DNA of 64,000 nt from JAENVU01 sp031430375 (GCA_031430375.1 JANPBJ010000149.1:1-64000), one strand, 5' to 3'. Counted from the first letter of the stretch, positions 52,322-62,236 are shown. Numbers and translations are program-made. Notes: a model not told the origin generated them from the letters alone.

Positions 52322-53104
52322 ATGACCGACCTCACCCGACGCCTCGACGGCATGCGGATCCTGGTGGTCGGTGCCGGGACACAAGCCACCGGTGATCCCG
52401 ATGCACCGATCGGTAATGGCCGGGCCATCGCGGTGCGGGCAGCGCAGGAGGGCGCGACCGTTATCTGCGCCGACCGCGATCGGGAGCTGGCGGAGCAGAC
52501 CGCACGGCTCGTGACGGAAGCGGGCGGTCAGAGCTCGGTCGTCGTTGGTGATGTGTCGTCTCCCGAAGGCTGCGCCAAGATTGTGGACGGCGCGTTCGAT
52601 GCGACCGCACCACTCGATGGCCTCGTCCTGAACGTAGGAATCGGCAGGGGCGCCGGCCTACGCGGCACCACCGTCGAAGATTGGGATCTCACCCTCGACG
52701 TGAATCTCCGGGCTCACTTCTTGATCTCGCAGCTCATCATCGACCGTATCAACGAGGGCGGGGCGATCGTGTACATCAGCTCCGTCGCCGGATTGAAGCC
52801 TGGTAGCCGACTGCCGGCGTACGACGCGTCGAAGGCGGGGCTCATCGGGTTGTGTCGCAACGTGGCGCTGGAAGGCGCCCGCCGGCGGATCCGAGCCAAC
52901 GTGGTCGCGCCCGGCCTCATCGACACCCCGCTCGGCCGATGGGCCTCGGGCGGTCGGCCGTCACGCGAGCGCACTCCGGTACCACTCGGCCGCCAAGGCA
53001 CCGCGTGGGAAGTCGCGGCAACCGTGGCGTTCTTGTTGTCGTCCGACGCGAGTTACATCACCGGCCAGACCATCGCGGTCGACGGCGGGCTCACGCTCAT
53101 CTGA
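52322..53104 (+). CDS. Short-chain dehydrogenase
   Basis: A 260-residue SDR: VVGAGTQATGDPDAPIGNGRAIAV is an unusually long glycine loop after the first strand; CADRDRELAEQT follows; catalysis uses Ser in YISSVAG and YDASKAG. The C-terminal ASYITGQTIAVDGGLTLI is standard. It lies directly upstream of the TPP riboswitch but has no evident tie to thiamine. Substrate unknown. Confidence 0.86.
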   Translation: MTDLTRRLDGMRILVVGAGTQATGDPDAPIGNGRAIAVRAAQEGATVICADRDRELAEQTARLVTEAGGQSSVVVGDVSSPEGCAKIVDGAFDATAPLDGLVLNVGIGRGAGLRGTTVEDWDLTLDVNLRAHFLISQLIIDRINEGGAIVYISSVAGLKPGSRLPAYDASKAGLIGLCRNVALEGARRRIRANVVAPGLIDTPLGRWASGGRPSRERTPVPLGRQGTAWEVAATVAFLLSSDASYITGQTIAVDGGLTLI

Positions 53105-53123
53105 GGAGATAAGGTCGCACCAG

Positions 53124-53216
53124 TAACGCGGGAGTCCGGTGCGCCGGGCTGAGAGGCGGGCACGCAGCCCTCGACCGTCACCACCTGATCCGGATCATGC
53201 CGGCGCAGGGAGTCTT
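53124..53216 (+). ncRNA. TPP riboswitch (THI element)
   Basis: The conserved THI-box blocks are all present in order: GGCTGAGAGG near 53147-53157, CCTGATCCGGATCATGCCGG near 53184-53203, and GCGCAGGGAG ending at 53212. It binds thiamine pyrophosphate and normally shuts off expression of downstream genes. It stands before the thiN-thiBPQ operon, with about 50 bases to the first start codon. Confidence 0.95.
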
Positions 53217-53264
53217 CGCAGCCTTCCGTACGCGTCGGTGAGTCCACTGACCCTGAGGACGAGC

Positions 53265-53903
53265 ATGCACGCCATCGTGGCTGCGGGCGGTGATCCCCTC
53301 GACGAGATGTGGCACGCCGCGCTGCCAGCCGATTCACTCATCATCGCGGCGGACTCAGGGCTCGCGCACGTGTACGCACTCGGACTGACGCCGAACGTGG
53401 TCGTCGGCGACTTCGATTCCGTGGATTCGAAGCAGCTCGATCGTGCCAACCGAGCGGGCGCCAGAATCGAGCGTCATCCCACCGACAAAGACGCGACCGA
53501 CCTGGAACTCGCACTGCTCGTGGCACGCGAGAGCGGCGCCACGGATGTCACGGTGATCGGTGGAGGCGGCGGCCGCCTCGACCACGCGCTGGCCAACGTC
53601 GCGCTCCTCGCCGACCCGACGTGGGCGGGCATGCGCATCGAGGCCTTCCTCGGAACGGCGCGCCTGACGGTCGTGCGAGACCACGCGGCGATCGAGGGAA
53701 CCATCAACAGCCTGGTGACCCTCCTCGCGGTGGGCGGGGTGGCCGGAGGGATCACCACCATCGGGCTCCGCTGGGCGCTGACCGGCGACGACCTCGCGCC
53801 CACCGCGTCCCGGGGCGTGAGCAACGAAATCGTCCGAAGCCCCGCGTCCGTCACCGTAGGTACTGGAACGTTGCTCGTGATCCAACCCACCGGAGGCCGC
53901 TAG
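53265..53903 (+). CDS. thiN: Thiamine pyrophosphokinase
   Basis: A 212-residue thiamine diphosphokinase. Motifs of the family: AADSGLAHVYALGLTPNVVVGDFDSVD, HPTDKDATDLELAL and GGGGGRLDHALANV. It transfers pyrophosphate from ATP to thiamine to give TPP directly. GAGG precedes the ATG at 53265. Its stop codon touches the thiB start. Combined with the importer, this is a salvage operon regulated by TPP. Confidence 0.92.
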   Translation: MHAIVAAGGDPLDEMWHAALPADSLIIAADSGLAHVYALGLTPNVVVGDFDSVDSKQLDRANRAGARIERHPTDKDATDLELALLVARESGATDVTVIGGGGGRLDHALANVALLADPTWAGMRIEAFLGTARLTVVRDHAAIEGTINSLVTLLAVGGVAGGITTIGLRWALTGDDLAPTASRGVSNEIVRSPASVTVGTGTLLVIQPTGGR

Positions 53904-54962
53904 ATGCACGCCCGAAGCTTGAGCCTCATCACCGCAGTCGCGCTCCTCACCGTTGGCGCGTGCGGCTCCGAGATCGGGGCCACGGGCGGCCGCGGGTCCA
54001 AGACCGTCACCCTCGTCGCCCACGACTCCTTCGCGGTATCGAAGTCGGTCTTCCAGGCGTTCACCCGCCAGACCGGATGGAAGGTGCGCGTCCTCAAGAA
54101 CGGCGACGCGGGCGCGGCGCTCAACCAGGCGATCCTCACGAAGGACGCGCCGCTCGGTGATGCGTTCTTCGGTGTCGACAACACGTTCCTCACACGCGCC
54201 CTCGATGCTCACGTCTTCACTCCGTACCGGGCGCGCGAACTCGACCGTGTGCCGCGCCGCCTGCGACTCGACCCCACCAGTCACGTCACCCCGATCGACT
54301 TCGGTGACGTGTGCGTCAATGCCGATCGGAAGTGGTTCGCGACCCACAACATCGCGATCCCGCGCACCCTCGATGACCTCACCGCGCCGGAGTACAAGGA
54401 CCTCCTCGTGGTGGAGAATCCCGCGACTTCATCGCCCGGTCTCGCATTCGTCGCCGCGACTGTGGCGCAGTTCGGCGACGGCTGGCTGGACTATTGGGAC
54501 CGCCTGCGGGCCAATGGTGTGAAGGCCGTCGACGGGTGGGAGCAGGCGTACACTGGTGAGTTCTCCGGCGCGGCCGGCAGTACCGGTGACCGTCCTCTCG
54601 TCGTGAGCTACGCGTCCAGTCCGCCCGCCGAGGTCTTCTTTGCGGATCCGCCAACCGCCGATGCACCGACGGTGTCCCTTGACCGCACCTGCTTCCGCCA
54701 GGTCGAGTTCGCCGGCGTGCTGCGCGGCGCAACCCACCCGGACGGAGCCCGCCGGCTGATCGACTTCATGCTCAGCCAACGCTTCCAGCGCGACCTGCCC
54801 CTCACGATGTTCGTGAACCCGGCCGTCGCGGGCACTCCGCTCCCGCCGGCGTTCACCAAGTTCGGCACGGTTCCGGCGGATCCGTTCACCATCCCCGCCA
54901 ACCAGATCGGTCGCGACCGCGAAGCGTGGATCAAACAGTGGACCGCGCACATCCTCCGATGA
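53904..54962 (+). CDS. thiB: Thiamine ABC transporter substrate-binding lipoprotein
   Basis: A 352-residue solute-binding lipoprotein (lipobox VGAC). TVTLVAHDSFAVSKSVFQAFTRQTGWKV and GDAFFGVDNTFLTRAL correspond to the ThiB/TbpA family; YTGEFSGAAGSTGDRPLVVSYASSP is part of the ligand-binding region. It starts directly after the thiN stop. With ThiP and ThiQ, it imports thiamine. Confidence 0.9.
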   Translation: MHARSLSLITAVALLTVGACGSEIGATGGRGSKTVTLVAHDSFAVSKSVFQAFTRQTGWKVRVLKNGDAGAALNQAILTKDAPLGDAFFGVDNTFLTRALDAHVFTPYRARELDRVPRRLRLDPTSHVTPIDFGDVCVNADRKWFATHNIAIPRTLDDLTAPEYKDLLVVENPATSSPGLAFVAATVAQFGDGWLDYWDRLRANGVKAVDGWEQAYTGEFSGAAGSTGDRPLVVSYASSPPAEVFFADPPTADAPTVSLDRTCFRQVEFAGVLRGATHPDGARRLIDFMLSQRFQRDLPLTMFVNPAVAGTPLPPAFTKFGTVPADPFTIPANQIGRDREAWIKQWTAHILR

Positions 54963-56563
54963 TCGTCGCACCGCGCATCTACCGGCGGGTCGGTCGCGCG
55001 CTGTTGGTGGGCGCGCCGCTGGTGTTTCTCGGCGTGTTCTTCCTCTGGCCGGTCGGCGCGATCCTGGGTCGTGGTCTCAGCGCGCATGGCACCATCGACC
55101 TCTCCCCGATCACCGAGGTGCTCAGAGATCCCAGCTTGCGCGGGGTCGTGCTCTTCACCATCTGGCAAGCCGCGCTGTCCACCCTGGTGACGCTGGCCAT
55201 CGCCCTCCCGGCCACCGCGGCGCTGAGCCGGTTCCGATTCCGTGGTCGAGGCCTCATCGTGGCAGCCCTGACGATGCCATTCGTCCTGCCGACCGTGGTA
55301 GTCGCCACGGCATTTCGCGGGCTCGGAATCCAAGGGTCACTGCTCGCGATCGTTGTGGCTCACGCATTCTTCAACGTCGCGATCGTGGTGCGGGTGGTTG
55401 GGGCATCGTGGGTCAGCCTCGATCGGCGGGAAGCAGACGCTGCCCGCACCCTCGGGGCCGGACCCGTCCGGACGTTGACGTGGATCACGCTCCCCGCGCT
55501 CCGTCCCGCGATCGTGGCCGCATCTTCGATCGTCTACCTCTTCTGCTTCACGTCCTTCGGCGTGATCCTCGTGCTCGGCGGTCCCCGGTTCGCGACCCTC
55601 GAGACCGAGATCTACCGCCAGACTGCGCAACTTCTCGACCTACGGACCGCGGCGGCACTCTCGATCCTCCAACTCGTCGCGGTCGTGGCCGCGCTGCTCA
55701 TTGCCGGGAGAGCCACCGGACACGCTCGCCGTCAGATCATCGGTTCGCAGTTCCGTCACCCACCCCGAGCCGGGCGCGAGCGACTCGTCGTCGCCATCGC
55801 ATTGAGCCCGGCGCTAGTACTCGTGGGGATCCCGCTCCTCGACCTGGTCCGGCGATCATTCGCGCACGACGCGGCCGGCTACCGCCACCTCAGCGAAACC
55901 CCGCTCGGTGCCGCGAGTTCCAGTCTGCACGCGCTTGGAACATCACTGGAAGTCGCCACCGCGGCTACCGCGATCGCCGTGGTACTCGGCCTGGCGCTGG
56001 CCACCTCGGTCACCCGGCCCGGGCAGCGGAGCCGAAGTGCGCGTTTTGCCGAACTGTTCGTGGTCTTGCCTCTCGGAGTATCCGCGGTGACCGTGGGTTT
56101 CGGGTTTCTCATCGTGTTCGACACTCCTCCCCTCGACCTCCGCACGTCCTGGTGGATTATTCCCATCGCGCATGCGCTCGTAGCTCTTCCCTTTGTGGTT
56201 CGCGCCACCGTCCCGGCTTTGCGCGCCATCGACCCCCACCAACGCGAGGCAGCCGCGCTCCTCGGCGCCCGACCCACACAGGTATGGCGAGAGATCGATC
56301 TGCGCGTGGTTGCTCGTGCTGCAGGAGTCGCCGCCGGGTTCGCGTTCGCTATCTCCTTGGGCGAGTTCGGCGCGACCCTCTTCATCGTCCGCCCCGAAAC
56401 CACAACCGTCCCTGTCGCGATCTTCCGGTTTCTGAGCCACCCCGGCGCGACCAACGTGGACCAGGCCATGGCCCTCGCGACCATCCTCATGGCGATCACT
56501 GGACTCATCGCCCTGGCGGGCGAACGATTTCATCGCGTGGGCCGCACGGGAAGTGTCCTCTGA
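54959..56563 (+). CDS. thiP: Thiamine ABC transporter permease ThiP
   Basis: A 534-residue permease with two fused transport domains (about 12 membrane segments), the layout of E. coli ThiP (536). EAA-loop motifs appear twice: READAARTLGAGPVRTLTWITLP in the first half and QREAAALLGARPTQVWREID in the second. The ATG overlaps the thiB stop (ATGA), and the stop overlaps the thiQ start (TGATG). Confidence 0.92.
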   Translation: MIVAPRIYRRVGRALLVGAPLVFLGVFFLWPVGAILGRGLSAHGTIDLSPITEVLRDPSLRGVVLFTIWQAALSTLVTLAIALPATAALSRFRFRGRGLIVAALTMPFVLPTVVVATAFRGLGIQGSLLAIVVAHAFFNVAIVVRVVGASWVSLDRREADAARTLGAGPVRTLTWITLPALRPAIVAASSIVYLFCFTSFGVILVLGGPRFATLETEIYRQTAQLLDLRTAAALSILQLVAVVAALLIAGRATGHARRQIIGSQFRHPPRAGRERLVVAIALSPALVLVGIPLLDLVRRSFAHDAAGYRHLSETPLGAASSSLHALGTSLEVATAATAIAVVLGLALATSVTRPGQRSRSARFAELFVVLPLGVSAVTVGFGFLIVFDTPPLDLRTSWWIIPIAHALVALPFVVRATVPALRAIDPHQREAAALLGARPTQVWREIDLRVVARAAGVAAGFAFAISLGEFGATLFIVRPETTTVPVAIFRFLSHPGATNVDQAMALATILMAITGLIALAGERFHRVGRTGSVL

Positions 56564-57579
56564 TGCTCACCGTCGGGAACGTTTCGGTTCGGTACGGATC
56601 GACGATCGCAGTCGACGGGGTTGACCTCACCGTGCTCGACGGCGAGATCGTGGCAGTCCTCGGGCCGAGCGGGAGCGGGAAGACCAGTTTGCTCCGGGCG
56701 ATCGCCGGCCTCGAACCGATCAGCTCAGGCACCGTGCGTTGGAACGACCTCGACGTCACCAATGTTGCGGCCCATCGCCGTGACTTTGGTTTGATGTTCC
56801 AAGACCACGCGCTCTTCGGTCACCGGGACGTGCTCGGCAATGTGAACTTCGGGCTCCGGATGCGCAACGAGAGCCGCAATCGTCAGATCGCACGATCCGT
56901 GGAGATGCTCGCGCTCGTGGGACTCTCCGGATACGAGCACCGCAGCGTCGATCAACTCTCTGGGGGTGAGCAACAACGCGTGGCCCTCGCCCGCGCGCTC
57001 GCACCTGCGCCGCGGCTCCTCATGCTCGATGAGCCCCTCGCGTCGGTCGACCGTGAACGCCGGCAGCAACTCGCAACAGAACTCCACCGCATCATCCGCG
57101 CCAGCGCGACCCCCACGCTGCTCGTAACCCACGACCTCGACGAGGCATTCACCCTGGCCGACTCGGTGGTGATCTTGGACCGAGGCCACGTTGAACGCGC
57201 CGGCAACGCCCGGGACGTCTGGCGTAATCCGGGATCGATCACCGCGGCGCGCTTCCTCGGCGTGGCGAGTGAGTGGACCTTCACCATCCACGGGTCCATC
57301 GAGGGGAGCACCGTCATCACGCCATGGGGACCCATCCCGGCGCCCGACGCGACGCAACGGCAGGCGTGGGTCGGGTTCCGGCCCGTCGATCTGCGCATCG
57401 ACCGCGCCGGTCCCGTCGATGGGACCGTACGCGCCACATGGTTTCGCGGCGACCACTTCGTGAGCGAGATCGACACCGCATTCGGACCGTTGACCGCGGT
57501 GAGTCGAACATCACCCGACCTTCATTCGAAGGTCTCGATCGCCGCCGATCTCGATGCCGCGGTGGTGCTCGGCGCATAG
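56563..57579 (+). CDS. thiQ: Thiamine ABC transporter ATPase ThiQ
   Basis: A 338-residue ABC ATPase: Walker A GPSGSGKT, Q-loop MFQDHALF, signature LSGGEQQRVALARAL, Walker B LLMLDEPLASVD, switch His in LVTHDLDEA. The region beyond residue 230 is a TOBE-like C-terminal domain, making it longer than E. coli ThiQ (232). The start is at the TGATG overlap with thiP. Confidence 0.9.
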   Translation: MLTVGNVSVRYGSTIAVDGVDLTVLDGEIVAVLGPSGSGKTSLLRAIAGLEPISSGTVRWNDLDVTNVAAHRRDFGLMFQDHALFGHRDVLGNVNFGLRMRNESRNRQIARSVEMLALVGLSGYEHRSVDQLSGGEQQRVALARALAPAPRLLMLDEPLASVDRERRQQLATELHRIIRASATPTLLVTHDLDEAFTLADSVVILDRGHVERAGNARDVWRNPGSITAARFLGVASEWTFTIHGSIEGSTVITPWGPIPAPDATQRQAWVGFRPVDLRIDRAGPVDGTVRATWFRGDHFVSEIDTAFGPLTAVSRTSPDLHSKVSIAADLDAAVVLGA

Positions 57580-57590
57580 TCTCGCCGGTC

Positions 57591-59279
57591 ATGGCTGCCC
57601 CTCGGTTCGATCACCTCCATACCTACGCCGAGTTGAGCGCGGCCTTGGAATCACTCGCCGCGGCCGCGCCCGAGCTCATGAGCCTCGAGCACGCGGGAAC
57701 ATCGCACGAAGGTCGGCCCATCTGGCTCGCGACCGTCACGAACACCGCGACCGGACCGCATCATGAGAAGCCGGCAGTGTTCGTGGAAGCGAACATCCAT
57801 GCCACCGAGGTCACCGCGTCGACCGCGGCCCTCCACCTCCTCCATCACTTGACCACCCGGTACGGCACCGATGCCGCCGTGACCCGAGCTCTCGATACCC
57901 GCACGTTCTATGTGATGCCACGTGTCAATCCCGATGGGGTGGAACTCGCCCTCGCGGATGATCCGATCTATCTGCGCTCCTCCACTCGCGCGTACCCGCG
58001 GCCCGATCAACAGCCCGGGCTCGTCGAGCGCGACGCCGACGGTGACGGCCGTGTCCTCTGGATGCGGGTGCAGGATCCCGACGGCGCGTGGATCATCCAC
58101 CCCGACGAACCGCGGCTGATGATCGCTCGACCGTTCGACGACGTGACCGACGGTCCGTTCTACCGCCTGCTCCCCGAAGGTCTCGTCCACGAGTTCGATG
58201 CCGACCGAGTCCCGATCGCTCGGTCGTTGCATGGCCTCGACTTCAACCGCAACTTCCCCCAGGATTGGCTCCCGGAGGGGAGCCAACGCGGTGCAGGCGA
58301 GTTCCCAACCTCGGAGCCCGAGGTGCGCGCCGTCGTGGAGGCGGTCGGCGCGCGGCCGAACATCGGGGTCTACTTCGCCCACCACACCTTCGCCGGAGTC
58401 ATCCTGCGCCCGTACGGCGGACACGCGGATGATCACTTCCCCACCGCAGACCTCGTCATGTACAAGACCATGGGTCGGCGCGCCACCGAAATTACCGGCT
58501 ACGAGACCGCGTCGGTGTTCCACGAGTTCAAGTACGACCCCAAGACTTCGATCACCGGTTGCGGCGATGAGTGGGCGTACGACTACCTCGGCGTGTTCGG
58601 CTGGACCACGGAGTTCTGGAGCCCACTGCGCGCCGCGGGGATCGAGCACAAGTACATCGAGTGGTACGACGAGCATCCGGTCGCGGATGATCTCGCCCTC
58701 CTCGCGTGGAATGACGACGTCTTGGATGGCGCGGGCTTCGTGGACTGGTACGCGTTTGAGCATCCGCAGCTCGGGCCGGTGGAGCTGGGCGGCTGGGACA
58801 CGTTCCGCACCTGGAGCAATCCGCCCGCGGCGCTGATGGAGGCCGAGATCGCTCCGCACAGCACTTGGGCCGTCGCCCAAGCTCTCGCGCTCCCGGAACT
58901 CGCAATCCACGATGTCCACACCACCCTGCTGGCCGACGGCGCGTACCTCGTACGAGCGGTCGTGAAGAACATCGGTTGGCTGCCAACCAACGTGACGAAA
59001 AAGGCGATCGAACGCAAGGCGGTCCGGCCGGTGGAGGTCACAATTTCGGTCGATGAGTCCGTTGAGCTGGTGAGCGGTCGCGCCACCATTGAACTCACCC
59101 AGCTCCCCGGCCGGGCCCGCGCTCGCACGATGATGGCGGCCCACGATGGAGTCTTTGACCCGAGCACCGACCGGGCGTTCGCGGAGTGGGTTGTGCGCGG
59201 TCCCCGTGGTGCGACCATCGAGATCACGGCATCACACAGCCGCGCCGGCGTGGCGCGCGCCACACGGGACCTCGCATGA
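57591..59279 (+). CDS. M14-family zinc carboxypeptidase
   Basis: A 562-residue M14 metallopeptidase: zinc motif EANIHATEVTAS (His-x-x-Glu), the third zinc ligand in VYFAHHTFAGV, and the catalytic Glu in GWTTEFWSPL. MPRVNPDGVELAL and LDFNRNFPQDW are the substrate-binding segments. The C-terminal 150 residues form a beta-rich domain. No signal peptide. It begins 11 bases after thiQ and may be co-transcribed, though a thiamine role is not evident. Confidence 0.9.
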   Translation: MAAPRFDHLHTYAELSAALESLAAAAPELMSLEHAGTSHEGRPIWLATVTNTATGPHHEKPAVFVEANIHATEVTASTAALHLLHHLTTRYGTDAAVTRALDTRTFYVMPRVNPDGVELALADDPIYLRSSTRAYPRPDQQPGLVERDADGDGRVLWMRVQDPDGAWIIHPDEPRLMIARPFDDVTDGPFYRLLPEGLVHEFDADRVPIARSLHGLDFNRNFPQDWLPEGSQRGAGEFPTSEPEVRAVVEAVGARPNIGVYFAHHTFAGVILRPYGGHADDHFPTADLVMYKTMGRRATEITGYETASVFHEFKYDPKTSITGCGDEWAYDYLGVFGWTTEFWSPLRAAGIEHKYIEWYDEHPVADDLALLAWNDDVLDGAGFVDWYAFEHPQLGPVELGGWDTFRTWSNPPAALMEAEIAPHSTWAVAQALALPELAIHDVHTTLLADGAYLVRAVVKNIGWLPTNVTKKAIERKAVRPVEVTISVDESVELVSGRATIELTQLPGRARARTMMAAHDGVFDPSTDRAFAEWVVRGPRGATIEITASHSRAGVARATRDLA

Positions 59280-60154
59280 CCACGCCGGTGCGGGTGGGTC
59301 TCGCCGGCGCGGGTCCGTGGGCGCGCATCGTCCACGCGCCGCTCCTCGCTGCCGGCCCCGAAACCGAACTGGTTGGGGTGTGGTCCCGCACCCCGGAGCA
59401 CGCGTCCGCGCTCGCCGTTGAGATGCACGTCGCGGCGTTCGCATCGTTCGATGCGATGTTGGAGCAGGTGGATGCAGTCGCGCTGGCCGTCGTCCCGGCA
59501 GCTCAGCCCGGCCTCGCGGTCCGCGCCGCCAACGCCGGCAAGGCACTCCTCCTCGAGAAGCCACTCGGAGTCGACGTTGACGGCGCCCGGCGCATCGCCG
59601 AGGCCGTCGCCGCCAACCAGGTGGGGTCCGTGATGCTCCTCACCTACCGCTTCGCCGATGTGGTCCGCGAGTTCCTCGCCGAGGCCGCGACCATGCAGCC
59701 CACCGGTGGTCGTGCGTGCTTCATCTCCGGCGCGTTCCTGGGCGGTGCCTTCGCGGGTGGCTGGCGGCTCGAGCTTGGAGCACTCCTCGATGTTGGGCCT
59801 CACATCCTCGATCTCGTGGAGGCGGCGCTCGGTCCGGTCAGGGAGATCCAGGGTCACGGTGATCCCCGCAGCTGGGTCGGTCTGCTCCTCACCCACGAGT
59901 CCGGCGCATGCAGCGAGGTCACGTTGTCGTGCGCAAGTGCGATCGAACCGAGTCGCACGGAGATCGAGATCTACGGTCGCGATCGATCGCTGTTCGTCGA
60001 CGCGCGTTCGGCCGCGCGCGCCGACTCGTTCGCGCGGATGCGCGCCGAGTTCGCGCATGTCGCACGCACGGGCGACGCCCATCCCTGTGATGCGGCACGA
60101 GGTCTGGTGCTCCAAGAGCTCATCGCTCGTGCCCAGCAAGCGCTCCAGGTCTAA
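59276..60154 (+). CDS. Gfo/Idh/MocA-family oxidoreductase
   Basis: A 292-residue NAD(P)-dependent oxidoreductase: VGLAGAGPWARIVHAPLL Rossmann start, LEKPLGVDVDGARRIAEAV with the EKP motif, and GGWRLELGALLDVGPHILDLVEAALGPV in the C-terminal domain. Coupled to the M14 gene by a 4-base overlap (ATGA). The pairing suggests a joint role in breaking down a peptide- or amide-linked sugar, but this is inference. Confidence 0.88.
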   Translation: MTTPVRVGLAGAGPWARIVHAPLLAAGPETELVGVWSRTPEHASALAVEMHVAAFASFDAMLEQVDAVALAVVPAAQPGLAVRAANAGKALLLEKPLGVDVDGARRIAEAVAANQVGSVMLLTYRFADVVREFLAEAATMQPTGGRACFISGAFLGGAFAGGWRLELGALLDVGPHILDLVEAALGPVREIQGHGDPRSWVGLLLTHESGACSEVTLSCASAIEPSRTEIEIYGRDRSLFVDARSAARADSFARMRAEFAHVARTGDAHPCDAARGLVLQELIARAQQALQV

Positions 60155-60164
60155 AGCCGCACCG

Positions 60165-60566
60165 ATGGCCGCCCTGATCGTCGCCGCGATCGCCGTCATC
60201 GGCCTGGTTGGCAGCGCGATCGGGGGCCGGCACCTCTACTTACGACTCGACCGACCGGGTGGATTCGAATGCTCACTCCGCGTCACCCACGGAGACATGG
60301 TCGGGCTCGGACCAACGTTTCGAGCGGGCTACGCCGGACCGGAAGTCCACGAGCTTCTGTGGCGGCGCATCGCGTGGCCGGGCGAGGGTGTGCGGATCCC
60401 CTTCCGTTGCGTCCGCATCGATCGGGAACGCCGACTCACGCCGCGTGAACGGCTACGGATTCCCGCCTCGTTCAGCGTGCTGCCCATCGAGTTCGCCGAC
60501 GGCACCATCCTCGAGCTCGCGATCGCCCGTCGGCGCATCGCGCGCCTCGTCGCACTCTTGAGCTGA
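60165..60566 (+). CDS. DUF2550 membrane-anchored protein
   Basis: A 133-residue protein: one N-terminal membrane helix (LIVAAIAVIGLVGSAIG), then a small domain beginning RPGGFECSLRV, typical of the DUF2550 family found in actinobacteria, usually beside ATP synthase genes. None of those genes is here. ATG at 60165 lies 10 bases after the Gfo/Idh stop. Function unknown. Confidence 0.83.
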   Translation: MAALIVAAIAVIGLVGSAIGGRHLYLRLDRPGGFECSLRVTHGDMVGLGPTFRAGYAGPEVHELLWRRIAWPGEGVRIPFRCVRIDRERRLTPRERLRIPASFSVLPIEFADGTILELAIARRRIARLVALLS

Positions 60567-60595
60567 CCGACGTCCGTTCCCGCTACCCTCGCCGC

Positions 60596-62230
60596 GTGCC
60601 CAGGGATCCGCTCGATGTCGTCGTCATCGGGGGCGGCCACAACGGCCTCGTCGCCGCGGGATTACTGGCCAAACGCGGCGCCCAGGTCACGGTGCTCGAA
60701 CGTCGTGACGTTGTGGGTGGCGCGGCAATCACGGAACAGCCTTGGGGTCCCGACTTCAAGATGACCGCCTTGTCGTATGTGGTCAGCCTGATGCCACCGA
60801 CGATCCTGCGAGAACTCGAACTCGCGAGGCACGGCTACAGAATCCATCCCCAAGGTCCGTACTTTGCGCCCCGGCCCGACGGCCCAGCACTGCGACTCCC
60901 CAACGACCCGGCCGCCCGTCATTCCGCGATCGCGCGATTCTCGGCGCGCGACGCCGACGCGTACGAGCAATGGGAAATGTGGCTCGGCGGGCTGGCCGAG
61001 GTGCTCGCTCCGCTGCTGACCGAAACCCCGCCCCGGCTCGGGTCGCATCGCCCGTCGGATCTCGTGGCCCAGGGAAAGTTTGGCTGGCTGGCGAGGGATT
61101 GGGACCAACGTGCCATCGCCGACATCACGCGCCTCTTCACCATGAGCATCGCCGATCTCGTGGAGGAGCGATTCGAGTCCGACGCGATGCGCGGCGTGCT
61201 CTCGGTGAGCGGTGTCATCGGTACGTGGGCTGGGCCGCGATCAGCGGGCACTGCATACGTGATGGCCCACCACAAGATCGGTGAGGTCGGCGGCGGACAG
61301 CTCGGCGCGTGGGGATTCCCCGAGGGGGGCATGGGTGCCGTCACTGGAGCCCTGCGCGATGCCGCGCTCTCGTTCGGCGCGACCGTCCGCACGAACGTCG
61401 ACGTCGCTCGCATTCTCGTTCGCAACGGTGAAGCGCGCGGCGTGGTCACCGCCACCGGCGAAGAGATCCGCGCCAGCTGCGTGATTGCCGCGACCCATCC
61501 CCAGATCACGTTTCTTCAGCAGCTCGACCCATCGGAACTCCCGGACCAGTTCGTGGACGACATCAAACGATGGAAGACGCGCAGCGGAACTGTGAAGGTG
61601 AACCTCGCGCTCGACCGACTTCCCGAGTTCAGCGCTGCTCCCGGGTTCGACCCTGACGTCCATGGCGGCACGATCGTGATTGCCCCCAGCCTCGATCACG
61701 TGGAGAACGCATTTCAGGACGCGGTCGCCGGGCGACCCGCAGCCGCACCGTTCGCCGACATCTGCATCCCGTCGGTCTTTGACAAAACACTGGCGCCCGA
61801 TGGCAAGCACGTGATGTCGATGTTCACCCAATGGGTACCCTGCGCGTGGTCCGCAGAGCCGCGGTACGACGAACTCGACGCCTACGCCGACCGGCTGATC
61901 GCGCAAGTCGAAGCGGTCGCACCCGGGTTCACCAGTTCGATCCTGCACCGCCAGGTCATCGGCCCGTACGACATGGAACACACATACGGATTGGTCGGCG
62001 GGAACATCTTCCACGGCGAACTCTCACCGTCCCAGCTGTTCCACATGCGTCCCGCGCCGGGCTATGCCGACTACCGAACGCCGATCGCGGGCTTGTACCA
62101 AGCGTCGAGCGCAACCCACGGCGGCGGCGGCGTGACCGGTATTCCCGGGCTCAAGGTGGTGGAGCAGATCGTCAGCGACCGCTCCACCACGCGCGACCGC
62201 GTCCGCCGCGCCGTCTCCCGCCGCCCATAA
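60596..62230 (+). CDS. Phytoene-dehydrogenase-like FAD oxidoreductase (PYROXD2-like)
   Basis: A 544-residue flavoprotein: FAD motif VVVIGGGHNGLVAAGLLAKR at the N-terminus, then TVLERRDVVGGAA, and the C-terminal NIFHGELSPSQLFHMRPAPG and YQASSATHGGGGVTGIPG. This is the phytoene-desaturase/PYROXD2 group; carotenoid genes are absent, so a general desaturase or retinol-type reaction is more likely. GTG start at 60596. Confidence 0.88.
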   Translation: MPRDPLDVVVIGGGHNGLVAAGLLAKRGAQVTVLERRDVVGGAAITEQPWGPDFKMTALSYVVSLMPPTILRELELARHGYRIHPQGPYFAPRPDGPALRLPNDPAARHSAIARFSARDADAYEQWEMWLGGLAEVLAPLLTETPPRLGSHRPSDLVAQGKFGWLARDWDQRAIADITRLFTMSIADLVEERFESDAMRGVLSVSGVIGTWAGPRSAGTAYVMAHHKIGEVGGGQLGAWGFPEGGMGAVTGALRDAALSFGATVRTNVDVARILVRNGEARGVVTATGEEIRASCVIAATHPQITFLQQLDPSELPDQFVDDIKRWKTRSGTVKVNLALDRLPEFSAAPGFDPDVHGGTIVIAPSLDHVENAFQDAVAGRPAAAPFADICIPSVFDKTLAPDGKHVMSMFTQWVPCAWSAEPRYDELDAYADRLIAQVEAVAPGFTSSILHRQVIGPYDMEHTYGLVGGNIFHGELSPSQLFHMRPAPGYADYRTPIAGLYQASSATHGGGGVTGIPGLKVVEQIVSDRSTTRDRVRRAVSRRP

Positions 62231-62236
62231 CCCGCA

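Noticed and set aside
55408..56562. Extended N-terminus that would fuse ThiQ to a 380-residue basic region
   Set aside because: The region is thiP in another frame; the ATG at 56563 overlaps the thiP stop and gives a normal ABC ATPase.
57651..59144. 497-codon minus-strand frame opposite the M14 peptidase
   Set aside because: The plus strand carries all zinc-peptidase motifs; the antisense translation matches no family.
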